A stretch of DNA of 64,000 nucleotides, taken from positions 8,059,929-8,123,928 of the forward strand of contig OZ037769.1 of assembly GCA_964035545.1 (NCBI GenBank), written 5' to 3'. The DNA comes from Bugula neritina. Lineage: Eukaryota > Bryozoa > Gymnolaemata > Cheilostomatida > Bugulidae. Below, piece after piece: positions 43,871 to 56,356 of the stretch (the stretch's first letter is position 1; every line of letters begins with the position of its first letter). A model generated the notes under the pieces. That model had not been told where the DNA came from and did not search any database. It saw nothing but the letters and a program-made list of their open reading frames with translations. Made by a program: the position numbers and the translations under genes.

Positions 43871-44654
43871 CTAACGAAGAAGTCTTCAGTCAAACAACAA
43901 AAATACACCAAGAAGCTCTAAGTAAAAGTGGATACACACATAACCTAACATTCCAGCCAACACACACCACTAGCAGACCAAAAAGAGAAAGACGACGAAA
44001 CATCACATGGTATAACCCCCATTCTCCAAAAGTGTATCAAGCAACCTGGGAAAACAATTTTTTAAAATTCTGGAGGAAGAAATACCCAAAGACCACAAAC
44101 TCTACAAAATTTTCAACAAAAACAACATAAAACTCAGTTACAGCTGCTGCAGAAATTTAAACAACATAATCAACAGCCACAATAAAAGATTACTCAACCC
44201 AGCAAACCAACCTCCTCGAGAATGTAACTGCAGAAACAGCACAGTGTGCCCACTAGATGGAAAATGCCTCACAAAGTGCATCATATACCAAGCTACAGTT
44301 ACAACCAAAGATGGCAGCCAACCCCAGACTTACGTGGGAACATCAGAAACAGAATTCAAAACCATATTTTATAACCACAAATCAACTTGTAACAACAAAA
44401 CAAAAAAGAACCATACTGAATTGAGCAGATATATCTGGAAACTAAAAGACAAGAATAACACCCATTTTGACATAACATGGAAAATTATGAAAAAGACCAA
44501 CTCATACAACAAAGTCACTAAAAGATGCAACCTCTGCCTATGGGAAAAATATTTCATAATATACCAGCCCAGCAAATCTTCCCTTAATAACAGAAATGAA
44601 ATTCTATCCACATGCAGACATGCACGTAAGCACTACCTGGGCAACATCACATAA
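43861..44654 (+). pseudogene. PLE-B C-terminal protein, right arm (frameshifted)
   Basis: It extends further 5' than the left arm (SKSGYTHNLTFQPTHTTSRP) before RRNITWYNP. There a one-base loss shifts the frame (NPHSPKVYQATW instead of NPPFSKSVSSNL). The frame resumes at 44244 with CPLDGKCLTKC and the GIY-YIG region. It differs from the left arm by few substitutions (FKTIFYNHK for FKTRFYNHK). Confidence 0.85.
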
Positions 44655-44895
44655 CAATACTAACAACTCTCAACCATAGTACTACCTATTATAAATTAGC
44701 CTTTCCATCAAACATCTAGCTTTTATAGTTTAATCCTTTAGAAAAAGAGCAATTTAATTAATTTAATTAATTAATAGATAACACCAAATCCACTACTATG
44801 TTTGCGTTTCGTTTTACGTTGTGTTTAGCATGATAGTTTTCCCTATGTAAAAATTTGAATAATTGGTATGCTTCATAGATTTTATTTATTTTTAG

Positions 44896-44948
44896 TCTAA
44901 CACCTGAGGAGTGCAGTTTACTGCACGAAACTATATAGTCGTGTAAGA
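44896..44948 (+). ncRNA. Hammerhead ribozyme motif, PLE family B (right arm)
   Basis: Core CTGAGGA at 44904-44910, stem II gtgcag/ctgcac with loop ttta, GAAA at 44927-44930, helix III act-atat-agt, cleavage triplet GTC ending at 44940. Stem I pairs tctaacac with gtgtaaga (one mismatch). This is a complete type I hammerhead with every invariant core position. Confidence 0.78.
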
Positions 44949-45073
44949 TTTTTTAAATAAAATATATATGTATCATTAACAATCTGAACACACTACATTA
45001 TATTAGCTCTATCACCCGTGATATCGAGCACTTTACTTTGCTGGAACTCCAACTAGATTGACAATCAGCATAC

Positions 45074-45410
<337 letters not shown>

Positions 45411-45439
45411 ATATACCTTGATTATGATTAATTATGATT

Positions 45440-46000
45440 AAATATACGAAAAAATATTTCTTGTTTTATTACTTTATTAGCTAAAGTAATTGACTTATAT
45501 TTCGGACACCACTTTGCCCATCTTCAGAGTTACAATGAATAATCAAATTTCAAAAGTTATTACGTTACGTTGGACACTATGCATGACACAACGAATAGAG
45601 AGTGGCAGTTATTGCAAATTATTCAAACTGAAGGAAATAATCTTGCTTTTTATATTACGCAAGTCAAAATTGTGCTGATTTCTTTGCATAAAAAATAAAT
45701 AATTAGAGTTGACAAAATATAGATATCCAAATATAAAAACAACATGAATCAGTGAAAAGTGTGTGAGAGTTGAGTAGTGTAGAGCTTATTGGTATAGTTT
45801 TAGTGGTATGGAGTAATTTTGCTTGTTAACTTGCAGTTTTATTTGTTTAATGTAGAGAGCTTTAGCTAATTTGAGGTGGCGGATTCTTTTAAATGACTGA
45901 TTTAGAACTGTTACATTGTCTATTGAAATGCTTTGGTGGTTAGTGGTGGATCGAGATATGTTGATAATTTTTTGAATTAATGTCATGACAGTATTCTCTC
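45440..46000 (-). pseudogene. Decayed PLE-A-related 3' end (endonuclease tail, 3' UTR, hammerhead)
   Basis: The minus strand from about 46000 reads YCHDINSKNYQHI and then, at 45786-45986, ISIDNVTVLNQSFKRI and NKQNYSIPLKLYQ, which match the end of the 27352-28434 protein. It is followed by a diverged PLE-A 3' region to about 45440. Frameshifts and stops are present. Confidence 0.85.
45486..45533 (-). ncRNA. Diverged hammerhead-like motif, family A relative
   Basis: The minus strand keeps CTGAAGA, a five-pair stem II (gggca/tgtcc, one wobble), GAAA, an ATA cleavage triplet, and stem I act/agt plus gtaa/ttac. Compensating changes relative to 28678 suggest selection or common descent from an active form. 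Confidence 0.45.
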
Positions 46001-46314
46001 AAAACAACACAAATTTATTCATTGCAAACATGAGCAAAAAGATTAAACAACTTCGAAACAACATTCAAGACCCTAAAGCTCAAAAATTGAACACTGTGAA
46101 GAGCCTACACAGTTTCTTTTCAGTTCAACTTACAAATCAACAGCAAGCTATTGCCAGAGAATTAGATGTACACACTCTTACAAGAGCTAACAAAATTTAT
46201 ATTAAATCAAAACTTGAATCTTTCTACCAACAAATTTCCTCAAATCAGCATCAAGCATCTAAAGATAAACTTGAAGTAATTAAAGGTAAATTCTTAGATA
46301 TACGTATGATCTAA
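45985..46314 (+). other. Unassigned open frame (109 codons) head-to-head with a PLE relic
   Basis: From about 46010 it encodes a lysine/glutamine-rich helical sequence (KKIKQLRNNIQDPKAQKL; KSKLESFYQQISSNQ). A GTAAAT donor-like site follows attaaag at about 46288. It may be an exon of an unknown gene or a 5' piece of another retroelement. The first residues overlap the PLE relic in antisense and are not meaningful. Confidence 0.25.
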
Positions 46315-46676
46315 CTTTATAAAGATTAAAACACCAAAATATTTTGATGACTCTCCAAAAAAAATTGAAAAATAAAAAAGTTATCACATTAAACAAAACA
46401 AAGGAAAGGGTATACTTTTGTCATGAATAAAAAGGATTACATTAACAAATGTTAAGAAATACTGAAGACACCAAAATTTTCAACATGTTCCATCCTTTAA
46501 TTTTAAAAATTAGTTGAATATAACAAATTTTTTTTTCCTGTTATTGCAGTGTTATCTCAAACCAATGGTTTGCTTGAGTAAATATGAAACACAATTAAGC
46601 CTTTTTTCTCAGCTTGTTGATGTTCACATGATTTTACAATTAATATTATATTATAAACTGAGTGAGATGCAGCTAT

Positions 46677-49600
46677 TTAAGCATCACAGTTGACAGGTAT
46701 GGATGAGCAATTCTTTACGAGATCCAGTCTAAGCTCTTCAACAAAGATATGGAATGAAGATTGCCAGCCGGTGTAGGCATCAGTGCCATCAAACCCAGAG
46801 CATTGACCAACAGCATAGGTGATGTTGTGACTTCCCAAAGATATCCCGTGACATATTCCACTCACTGAAATATTTAACAAAAATCTGTATAAAGCTTGTT
46901 TGATCAGTTCTTTTTATAATTATTTGCGAATACATATTATACCAATATTAAAACATTACATGATATGGTTGTGCAGATAGTTGCTGTGTAAGTCGAAAAA
47001 AAATAAAGAGCTCAGAAATGAAAAAGTAGAAGCCTGTTCGGAATGAGCATACAGTTCATGTCTTGTATAAGCAACGTATAATTTGTGCCGTCTAAAACCA
47101 TTTACCTTGCATTGGACGGTGCATAGCTGTCTCCAAATTGAAGAAGTATAACCCTTCTATCCTCCCTGGTGAAGTACATTCAGCATTGCCAATTTTAAAA
47201 AACCTGTAATAAATACATATATTGGGTTAACATGTACAGTTTTATTACAATAACTAAAATTCCTTATCATTGAACTATTATTTTCATAAGCTTACCATCT
47301 CCCACAGTTTGAGTACCCATTACCCGATTTAATCTGATGATCTCCACTAGCTGTCAGTCTGAGTCCAGTGTCTGCATATTCCTTCACATAAGTTATGGTG
47401 TACAGATCTGCCACATCCTCTCCTTTATTACTTGCCCAGTAGTGAAATCTCTCTAGATTTCCGCTGTGACTTCGGTACATCTGCCGGTTACGGGATATTA
47501 CTAAAACATTGTATATGCAATTTTGTTAGAGAAGTATCTAATGAAAACCTCTAATAATAAATTGATTTATTACAGTTTATATTTGGGTTATAGATTTGAA
47601 ACAGCAATTAATGTAATATGCCGACTGCTTTCTGCACAATAAATTTAATTCAAACATACAAATTTTTCATTGTGGCAACAGGAAAGCTTGCCTTGTTAAT
47701 TTCGAATTAAATAAAGTTTTTGGAAACTTTCACGTTCTTAGCAGCTTAAAATTTTATACTTGCAGAGCAAATTTTAAACAATTTGTTTTGTTGGCTATAT
47801 GCATGCAGTTTAACTGAAACTATTTTTCATTCGAAAATACTTCTCAATTATAGTAACAAGTTACATTTATTTAAAGTCAAAGCCTATAAACTTAGTTAAA
47901 TAATGCATTCAATAAAAGAAACATACTTTCAATGAAAAAAATCATATTGTTGATTAGGAAAAGCAAATATTTCTACAGAGATATATTAGAAAATTGTATT
48001 CAAATATGTTTGGTAAGACAACTATATTATGTGACTTCTAACAAGAATTGATTTCCACTGCATTGACTTCGTGCATGATCTCTTCTCACTTTTTAATATG
48101 TATACTTAGAGCCTTGAATGCACTATATAACACCAATTGGAGCTCATTTAGAGCACTTGCATGAACAATTTTACTTTGTTATCCGTATTATATAAGAACT
48201 AAAATCTTAAAGTTATACTTATATACATATTAACTATAATATTATGCTTATTAGGAAGTCTATTAGCACCTCCATCAACCACAAGACCTCTCCTCACTTC
48301 TTCAATGTGCAGACGTGAAGGAGAGTTAAATCCACCAGTAACAATTCTTGTAGGTTGATTATAACTATCAATGCATCTCCCAACGTATATTCTAATGGTG
48401 TGTGTTCCTTTAGGCAATATGTTGTCACATATTCCTTCCACTGAAGCAAAAAGTTATGCAAAATACATATTTAGACTTACAGTTATATAAAATGCTGGTA
48501 AAAATTGATTGATTATTAGTGCTTGTCATACAGGGGACCAGCTGCCAAAAATGAAATTCTGTTTAGGCTTTTATAATTGAAATATTTTAAATGACTGGGT
48601 CTGATTTTGACTCATTAAATGCTCTTTTAATCAGTTGCAACAATAAAAATGACAGATTCACAACCATTATATAGAACTTTAGTAAAAAGCATAATCCATT
48701 GTTAATTTTTTAAAATAAATTTCATGAAACTCGGTACATATAATTGCATTAAAATTTTTATTTGTGTTGCCTATCAAAAACAAATAGTTCATAATGGCTA
48801 ACATAGCATCTTATGTAGCTAGAATAAATTTATCTCCAGTAATAGCTAATTTAAGCTAGCTTAAATTAGTAATCAACTATAACTAGTCGTTCACTCAAAC
48901 ATATAGCTTATGTAGTTGCTATACGAGACATAGCTTGATTACTGAGTTTGTATGCAATGTATCCCATGGCTGATCCGATACTGTAAACAAGCACTAATAA
49001 TAACTTAAGACGTGTTACTATACAAAAAACGAAATCAAAACCACAACAACACCCCTTATACTATCAAACATTTTGCCATTTGCCATTTGCCATTTTGCAG
49101 GTTTAAAAGCAAAGTTAGATCCATGGTTTAAAATATCAAATTTACAAAAGTACGCTGCTAGTTTCATAAAACGATAAAACAAGACCTAGCCCAGAAGACC
49201 GGTAGCCTAATAATTATAGTCTAATTATATACATCAACTGACAAAACAAATAATCTTTACCATATGAAAATTACCAACGGAGAGCTTATATATACTGCAC
49301 ATCAACAAATTGCTAGGGATTACAAAAAAAAATCAAAACACACTTCAAGAAATGAACTTAAAAGCTAAACATCGTTGCTTTGAAAAAAGACAATGTAATA
49401 TTTACAAGTTCCGCTTTTCCTATGATGCCTCCAGTATTTGTAGTTATTAGGTGAAGTGTGAGATATTACATAATCAAGTTGGGGAGAGCACTCACTGTCT
49501 TCTATCTTCACAAACCTGTACAAATGTGAGCAGCATCTAAGAATATACTAAAACCACCAACACACATAGAAATTGAAAAATGTTGAAATACAACTATAAA

Positions 49601-52600
49601 TTTTTAAATTCAAACTGCTAAATTTTTTAAACGACAATTGAAGCTCAAAATGGTGCCTGTTAAATGGTAATTGGCCAAAATGAACAAACTTTCACCAGCT
49701 ACATTTTACACTCGCCATGCATGCAACATTCTTTGGTCGCAGTCCGTGCAGCAAATCAGCATTGTGTGATTTTAAAGTACTTTCATTACAAAATATAAAT
49801 GGCTTATATAGTGTTAAATTCTCAAAAACCTCAGTTAATCACCTTGACAATTGAAATTGTTTTTTAATTTAGACACAATATATAGAAATAAATGTTGTAC
49901 CAAAAAGAATTCAATATAGTAGTTTGTTTTTTTATTCAAGAAAAAAAGCCATTTATAAACTTTTTAAAAAATGTGATAGACCAAACCTGTTATACTGTTT
50001 AAAATTTTGTGTGACCTAAAGCCTGAAACATGTATGAAATTGAGGTTGCTTTAACGGTATAATGCACTGGCAAAAAACTGCCAATAATGATCTATGATCA
50101 TGACAAACATATATATATGCATATTTTTGAGTGATTTCCTAAAAAAAGTTCCTTTAAGATTGTAAGATTACTATAATGAGAAGGAGGTTACTTGAAATTT
50201 TCCTAAAAAAGTCTTAAAACTTAATAAATTAAAAGTGTATATATATAGCAGCTCAACAAGTTGTAAAAATAAAGCAGTGTGAAATAACTAAGAAATACAA
50301 ACATAATTTATATAAATAATATAAGTAATAAATTATGCTAGTAAAAATACCTAAAGGTGTCACCTAAACTTTTTTATTACTTTATTATCAGTGTAAAAGT
50401 CACTGTTTAAAAATTATTACCTAAGGCATGGAACTTACCACCTGGCGCAGTAAGGTGGTGCTTTTGTATCAACAACTACAGATGCCAATGCGCTGTACTT
50501 TATTCTAAGACTTGTGTTGTCTGAAACTTTGTCGTATGTCACTTCCTGTGTAAATAAAATGCTAGCTTAACAAATAGATTATGCCGCTTGTAACTATATA
50601 TTTTTGTTTGAATATAGGATATTTAATTTTTATTCGAAGTTTATTAATCCGAAAATATATTATAATGCATGCTTCGAACACTGTGTAAATACTCCAATAA
50701 TAAAAATATTTTATTATAACACCGCTGTTGTAAAAGTCTGATAAAAAAGTAAGTCATGTTTCTTTCTTATCTTGGAGAGCAGTTGCAATGCTAGTAGCTA
50801 AAGTGCTGGGCTAGTAAACACAGGGTGGTAGGTTCAGATCTTGGTAAAGATAATTGGTGCTGCCAGAAAAGGCATTTAACGTCATAATTTTCTATGTGTC
50901 ACAGTAAAAGCAAGCCTTTAATCTCTCAGGAGTGTTTTCATTGGTGATGATTTTAGAAATAAGTGCGAGGATGAATACAAAATTATTTAAAACAACAAAT
51001 ATTTAATTAAACTCTTTTTAGTTGCCTATAGTTGAGATAATTTTAGCGCTATGGCTTGCCTTTAATAACACAATCTAAGGTTTCAAAAAGATTGAAAAGA
51101 AATTGTGACATTTGAAAATAAATTTGCCAAGATTCAATTGTTAGAATAGCTGCTACAGCAAAAAACAAAATATATTGTTGGGTACAAAGTCACACGTCCT
51201 TTAACAACTTTTTATAATTTTATAGTTTAATTTTTACTATCAAGTTTGATTTAAAAGCTGAAACTAGAAAATGGTATTATTCAGCCAGAGCTCATATTTT
51301 TGTGTGGTACGTTAGCTTAAGTGAATAAAGGTTTATGCATGCAGGAATATGTATAGATCATATAGTACCTTAATGAGGATTTCGTCAGCATGAAGATCAA
51401 CCGTCTGATCAACTTCTTCATTCCAAGTCTCATACATGTAGTTGAACCCATTGTGGAGAGGGCAGAAAAGAAGGTTTTCTTCTAAAACATATTGGTGAAG
51501 GATATTTATCTACAATATCCGATTTTCATCAAGCTGATAAATACGACTACCTAATATTCATTATAAAGTTGCTAAAGCAGCTGGCTAGTCAGCTAAATGA
51601 ACTTGTAAATTAACTTGATTGCTAACATATTCTTAAGATTTATCATTTGCCGGCAATACTATAAGAAAAGTTGCGTGACATATATTTTATTTGTTTTAGC
51701 TAATAGACTTAGCAATTTATGAATAATTAATCTGCTGCTTAAGCTTGAAATCAATAACAATATCAAATTTATTTTTTTAAGATATTGGCAGTGTTCCAAG
51801 TGAGTTTTACCACAATGTATATACACTGAATGGTTAATGGCACAAAGGACAAAGAAACACAAGTTTCTGGTGTTGATAATGATAGAGCTCAAACTCACTA
51901 CATCTGTCATGGTAATGTTGGGAACTTGATATATTGTGATTATTTATGATAATTTCCCAATGTAATTATAATTGACTTTGATTTTGCTAAATTTAAATTA
52001 CGAATATTTTGTAAAGTACTTTTAAGAACTGTGATGCTAAAAGCTAGAAAAAAATTTTTAATTTGCTTTATCGCAACACTTTAGAAACTAATTAGAACTA
52101 AATCAAAGAATTATTTGTCTTCACAGCGTTATATCTAATTCAGAAAGCTGCTGCATACCTAGAGTTACTTGTGGTGGCACCATCTCCATAATCAACATCG
52201 TTCTTGCAGAGTTCCATCCAGAGAGAGCATCACTGGTTCCATAACCATCACATGGGCCGACTACTAATTCTACTACTCTGTCACCAGCCTCCAGTCCATA
52301 GCATGTACCATCAACTAAATATTAGTTGATTTAAGTGACGCTAACATTACCTACTGCAACAAATTTGCAGAAATCAACACCAATTCTAGTTAGTCTCTGT
52401 TTTTATAAGTAATGCTCTTTGGTTTATAAAATTACATTGCATCTGGCATCTTAAAAATAAAAGTGGACATTTAAAGTTTTTAAAAACTTATTATCTTGTT
52501 ACATAGTCTTTTAACAGTGGTTTGTTTCATGAACAGCATATTATATTGCATTTCACTAAATAGTTCTTCTAGGAAAACAATCAATATTTAAAATAGTGTT

Positions 52601-55600
52601 GTTATACTAAACTTACTATCTATTGCTCGATGTAAATCTCCTGTAGTAGCACTGTAATCTAACACCTCAATAGTGTCTGGGTTAGAGCACTTGTTACCAT
52701 CGAATGTCAAGTACCAGTGGTGACAAAAGTCAACTATATTAGCATGGCCTCTGACAGCCATGTGGATAATAACTCTCAGTCCCGAGTCTGCCCTAGACTT
52801 TGGGTATGTGGCTATCTGAAAATATTGTTAACATAATCTGACTAACAGCTTCTTAAATCTTAAGTCAACACAAACCTAGTTTTGTATAAATAATGAAATA
52901 TATAATATATTATATATTGACGCAATTGCTTTAAATATAAATTCATTTTAGTTACTTTTTAAAAACAACAACTGGATGTTTTCAACAAAATTGTGAATTA
53001 AACCTAATACAGTTGCTCAGTACAAACTATTGCTATAATATTTTACAATTGTACATCTTACCATTATGATGCCTTCATCTGTGATATCTGGAAGATCTGT
53101 AGACCAATAATGTCTGATGTTTGTGTATTCATTTTTCAACCCACATTCAGTTGATTCTTCACCTGCTGTGGAATTATTCTCAAGTAATTACTAGAATCAA
53201 GATGGTTATAAAATAGACCTAATGTTATTTTACATAAATGCAATCTAACTTGGTGATTGTGCTTTTTTCAAACATAGAAGCTTATTCATAACTATAATCT
53301 ACAATTATTGCTATATGAAACGGGAATATATATACACTGTTGTTTTAATATTGTTACTTCGGTTTTGTGTACAGGCATAGCTAGACTGCTATGATATGTA
53401 AGATCTTGAATCACAGTGAATTTTAACATTGCAAAAAGAGTGAGAGATTAAAAAACCTTAATTATTTTCAGGAGAACATATTTCTACTTTATTCATAAAA
53501 TAGTGTGAGTTAATTGAATGCATCGATGCTTTGTTGAAGCACAATTATTTCATAGGTTCCTGTGATCTTGTATTGTGGTTAAACATGAGAATTCACCTAC
53601 CTAAGCAAATCGGGTTTTCCAAGACAGTCTCTCCACATCCAACCATGCAGATTTCTAAATTTGAACAATTTCTACCACTGCAGTTTGTCAGCTATCAAAC
53701 AGAAAAATAGACAAGTATTTATGTACATCACAATTGACAAATATATTCAATCAGTATATTAAATCAATAAACTAAAAATATACTTTGTGTTTAATATTTC
53801 TAAATATAACAAATATTTATAATTTATATTTGCGTGCATGTTAGCAGTAGCCCACAATAAAAGACTGAATAGAAAAAAGTATATTACAAAATATGTTTAA
53901 TTACTGGCATACTGTCTTTAAATCATACAAAAGAGATAAAATAATAAATTTATAAAAAGACTTTTAATATGTTTTATTATGCTGGTTTGATTTTAATTAT
54001 TGTTTAAAAACTGCGTAAATCAACAAGCTAAAATATTATTTGAAATGTAGTCTGTATACTCACTACACTACAGTTGTTCCCAATAAATTAGTAGTATAGC
54101 AGTATTTTACCCCGAAAAAGGTACCAAATAATTTTAATAAAATGAAATACAATCTAATATAAAAGTTTAAAGGCACCATCACCTCTGAAATTGTTGAGGG
54201 AAATTTAGCTTATTTAAATTTGATTGGGGTTTAAAGCTTACCTCCCCTGTTGCCATTAGCTCCATGAAATATCCGTCAACGGAACCATTTTTAGAAGATA
54301 AATTCAAAGTGGAAGTTGACCCATTCAATTCATAACACATTCCTAAAACAGCTATGATGCGTCATAATAGATATGAAATCACCAAACAAATATTTTAGGT
54401 GCATCATAAAGATGCATAATTAACCTGATTTCTTATTTGCTAGTAAAAAAGAAATTGAAATAAAAGTATCGCATTAGCATTATTCTCATTTGTTTATTTA
54501 TTATAATCATTTTAAGCTATACTTTAAAACATTTTGTTAAGTGCATACATATTTTATTAAATGAATCCATTGGACCCTATATAATATTAAAATTTCTTAG
54601 TTCACAATTTACACATTTCACACAAATTGCTACTTAAGTAACCAGTAACATATTATGCTACATTTATGTAATATAATAAATAAGATATAATATATTATGT
54701 AATATATTAAAATAATATTTATTGTATGATGAATTTGTAGAAAATTCTGAAAACAAAGTTCTAGGCAGCTGGCAACATACTTTTGTGCCATTTAATGTTA
54801 AACTATAAATCATTGAGTGACGAAGACTTTTTGCATTTGCAAATATTAATATTTAAATATTATTAGGAACTTTGCTGATGAAAATATGTGTGTGATTTAA
54901 TAAAAGTAAGCTTATAAAAAGGTCTGCAAAAGGCAAAACATGTTCTTCTCAAATCACAATGCAAATTTAGTTTTATTATAGAACTCATTATATATATGTC
55001 ACAATGTATGCAACAATTCAATGCACACATTTTATTACATGCTTATATAATAACAAACACTGTTGTTATATATGTAGTTATTGACTTGATATATATAATT
55101 GATGATTATTTTATAATATGAAAACAAAATAGCTTTTTAATGCAACCTTAGACATCAAACAATATTTTAATAATGCAGTTGATGTACAGAAAAGTGATTA
55201 TGTGACAAAGAAATTAAAACTAAAATAATGATCCATTAAGCATAAAATAGATGTCAATTGTTGTCAAACTTAATTGCAAAGACAAAAACAGCAAAGCTTA
55301 TATTTGAATTATTGATTTGTTCAAAAGTTTAAGCATTTGTTATAGTATCATGTAACAATTAAAAATAGCTATAGGCAATTTGACTTACATGCAGACGCAA
55401 ACAATCCACTACTACTTGTGTATATATCCACACACGGTTATAGAGGGTTGCTTGAGTCTGTAAGTCAAAATGCCTAGCTATTCCTAATTGTTACATGATA
55501 TTAATTAAATGGCTGTTGAGAGAAATATTTAAATTTTATCAACTTATATCTAGAACAAAATCACTTTATTTGTGTTGTTCAAAATATTTCTTTTACCAAT

Positions 55601-56356
55601 ATAGTTTCTAATTTCTAAACAATTTATTAAAACTGCTATCTTTTACCTGCATTGCTTCTAAAAATAGCATTACATTGCAAAGGGAAATTTCTCCAGCAGT
55701 TGACTAAACACTCTGTAAGACTTCTGGTTGATGATTTTCTGGTTATAAGAGAGCTCTTAGGGTTGAGATACTGGTCTTTTGATACACTGACAGAGTTTCC
55801 ACAGTCTGGTAAATCTACAAAATATTATGTGCAGGATACCAAGCTTAGCATTATCACAGGTTTATTCTATATGATTTTATTATTTTTAGAACATATAATG
55901 TATTATACTGATATATGCAAATAATTTATATGAAAACAATATGATTTTCTAGACTCAGTAGAATAACTATACAATAGGTTGCCACACAATACATTCAATG
56001 TTTAAACATTTTAACAGCAACTGCAGTATTATTTAGAGTAAGTTAAAAATTTATGTTGATTAACATGTTACTGAATCTAATCTTGTAGGAAATAATCATT
56101 TAATTATGCCAATGAATTCTGTAGTCTGCATGGCACAAAATGAATACCAATAAATCTAACTTTTTAGGTTGTTTAAAATTTACAATGAAAACAAAACCTA
56201 AATTTTAAAACTCATATTAAGCTGCTTTTCCCATTGATAACTTTATAAGTAATATATAATGACAGAAACACACTTACCTAATATACCCGTCATAGCTAAA
56301 TGAAATGATGATGAACATAACCAACTGATGAACAGTGTCGTACTTTTCAACTTCAT
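46677..56356 (-). CDS. Secreted PAN/Apple + EGF-like + triple CTHRC1-domain protein, 14 exons
   Basis: Exons: 56278-56356 (signal peptide MKLKSTTLFISWLCSSSFHL), 55647-55814 and 54242-54342 (one PAN/Apple domain: CLVNCWRNFPLQC, CYELNGS), 53601-53691 (Cys-rich, EGF-like: CSGRNCSNLEICMVGCG), then three CTHRC1-type repeats. Repeat 1 is 53062-53162, 52617-52815, 52159-52314 (SGLRVIIH, WYLTFDGNKCSNPDTIE, SDALSGWNSARTMLIME). Repeat 2 is 51369-51481, 50439-50545, 49406-49515, 48270-48440 (CARWFVKIEDSECS, LEGICDNI, SRLHIEEV; exon 11 end uncertain). Repeat 3 is 47296-47500, 47106-47203, 46677-46864 (RWFFKIGNAECTSPGRIEG, SGICHGI, DAYTGWQSSFHIFVEEL). All phases agree and sum to 628 aa. The repeats match the C-terminal globular domain of vertebrate CTHRC1, an extracellular protein linked to Wnt and matrix signalling; there is no collagen segment. 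Extracellular location is supported; ligand and function are unknown. Confidence 0.85.
50773..50850 (+). repeat. tRNA-like head of a possible SINE (inside intron 8 of the CTHRC1-type gene)
   Basis: gctagtagctaaagtgctgg followed after an anticodon-arm-like segment (gctagtaaac) by ggtaggttcagatcttgg recalls the A and B boxes of a tRNA-derived SINE. Both boxes deviate from consensus and no second copy was found in the window. Confidence 0.3.
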
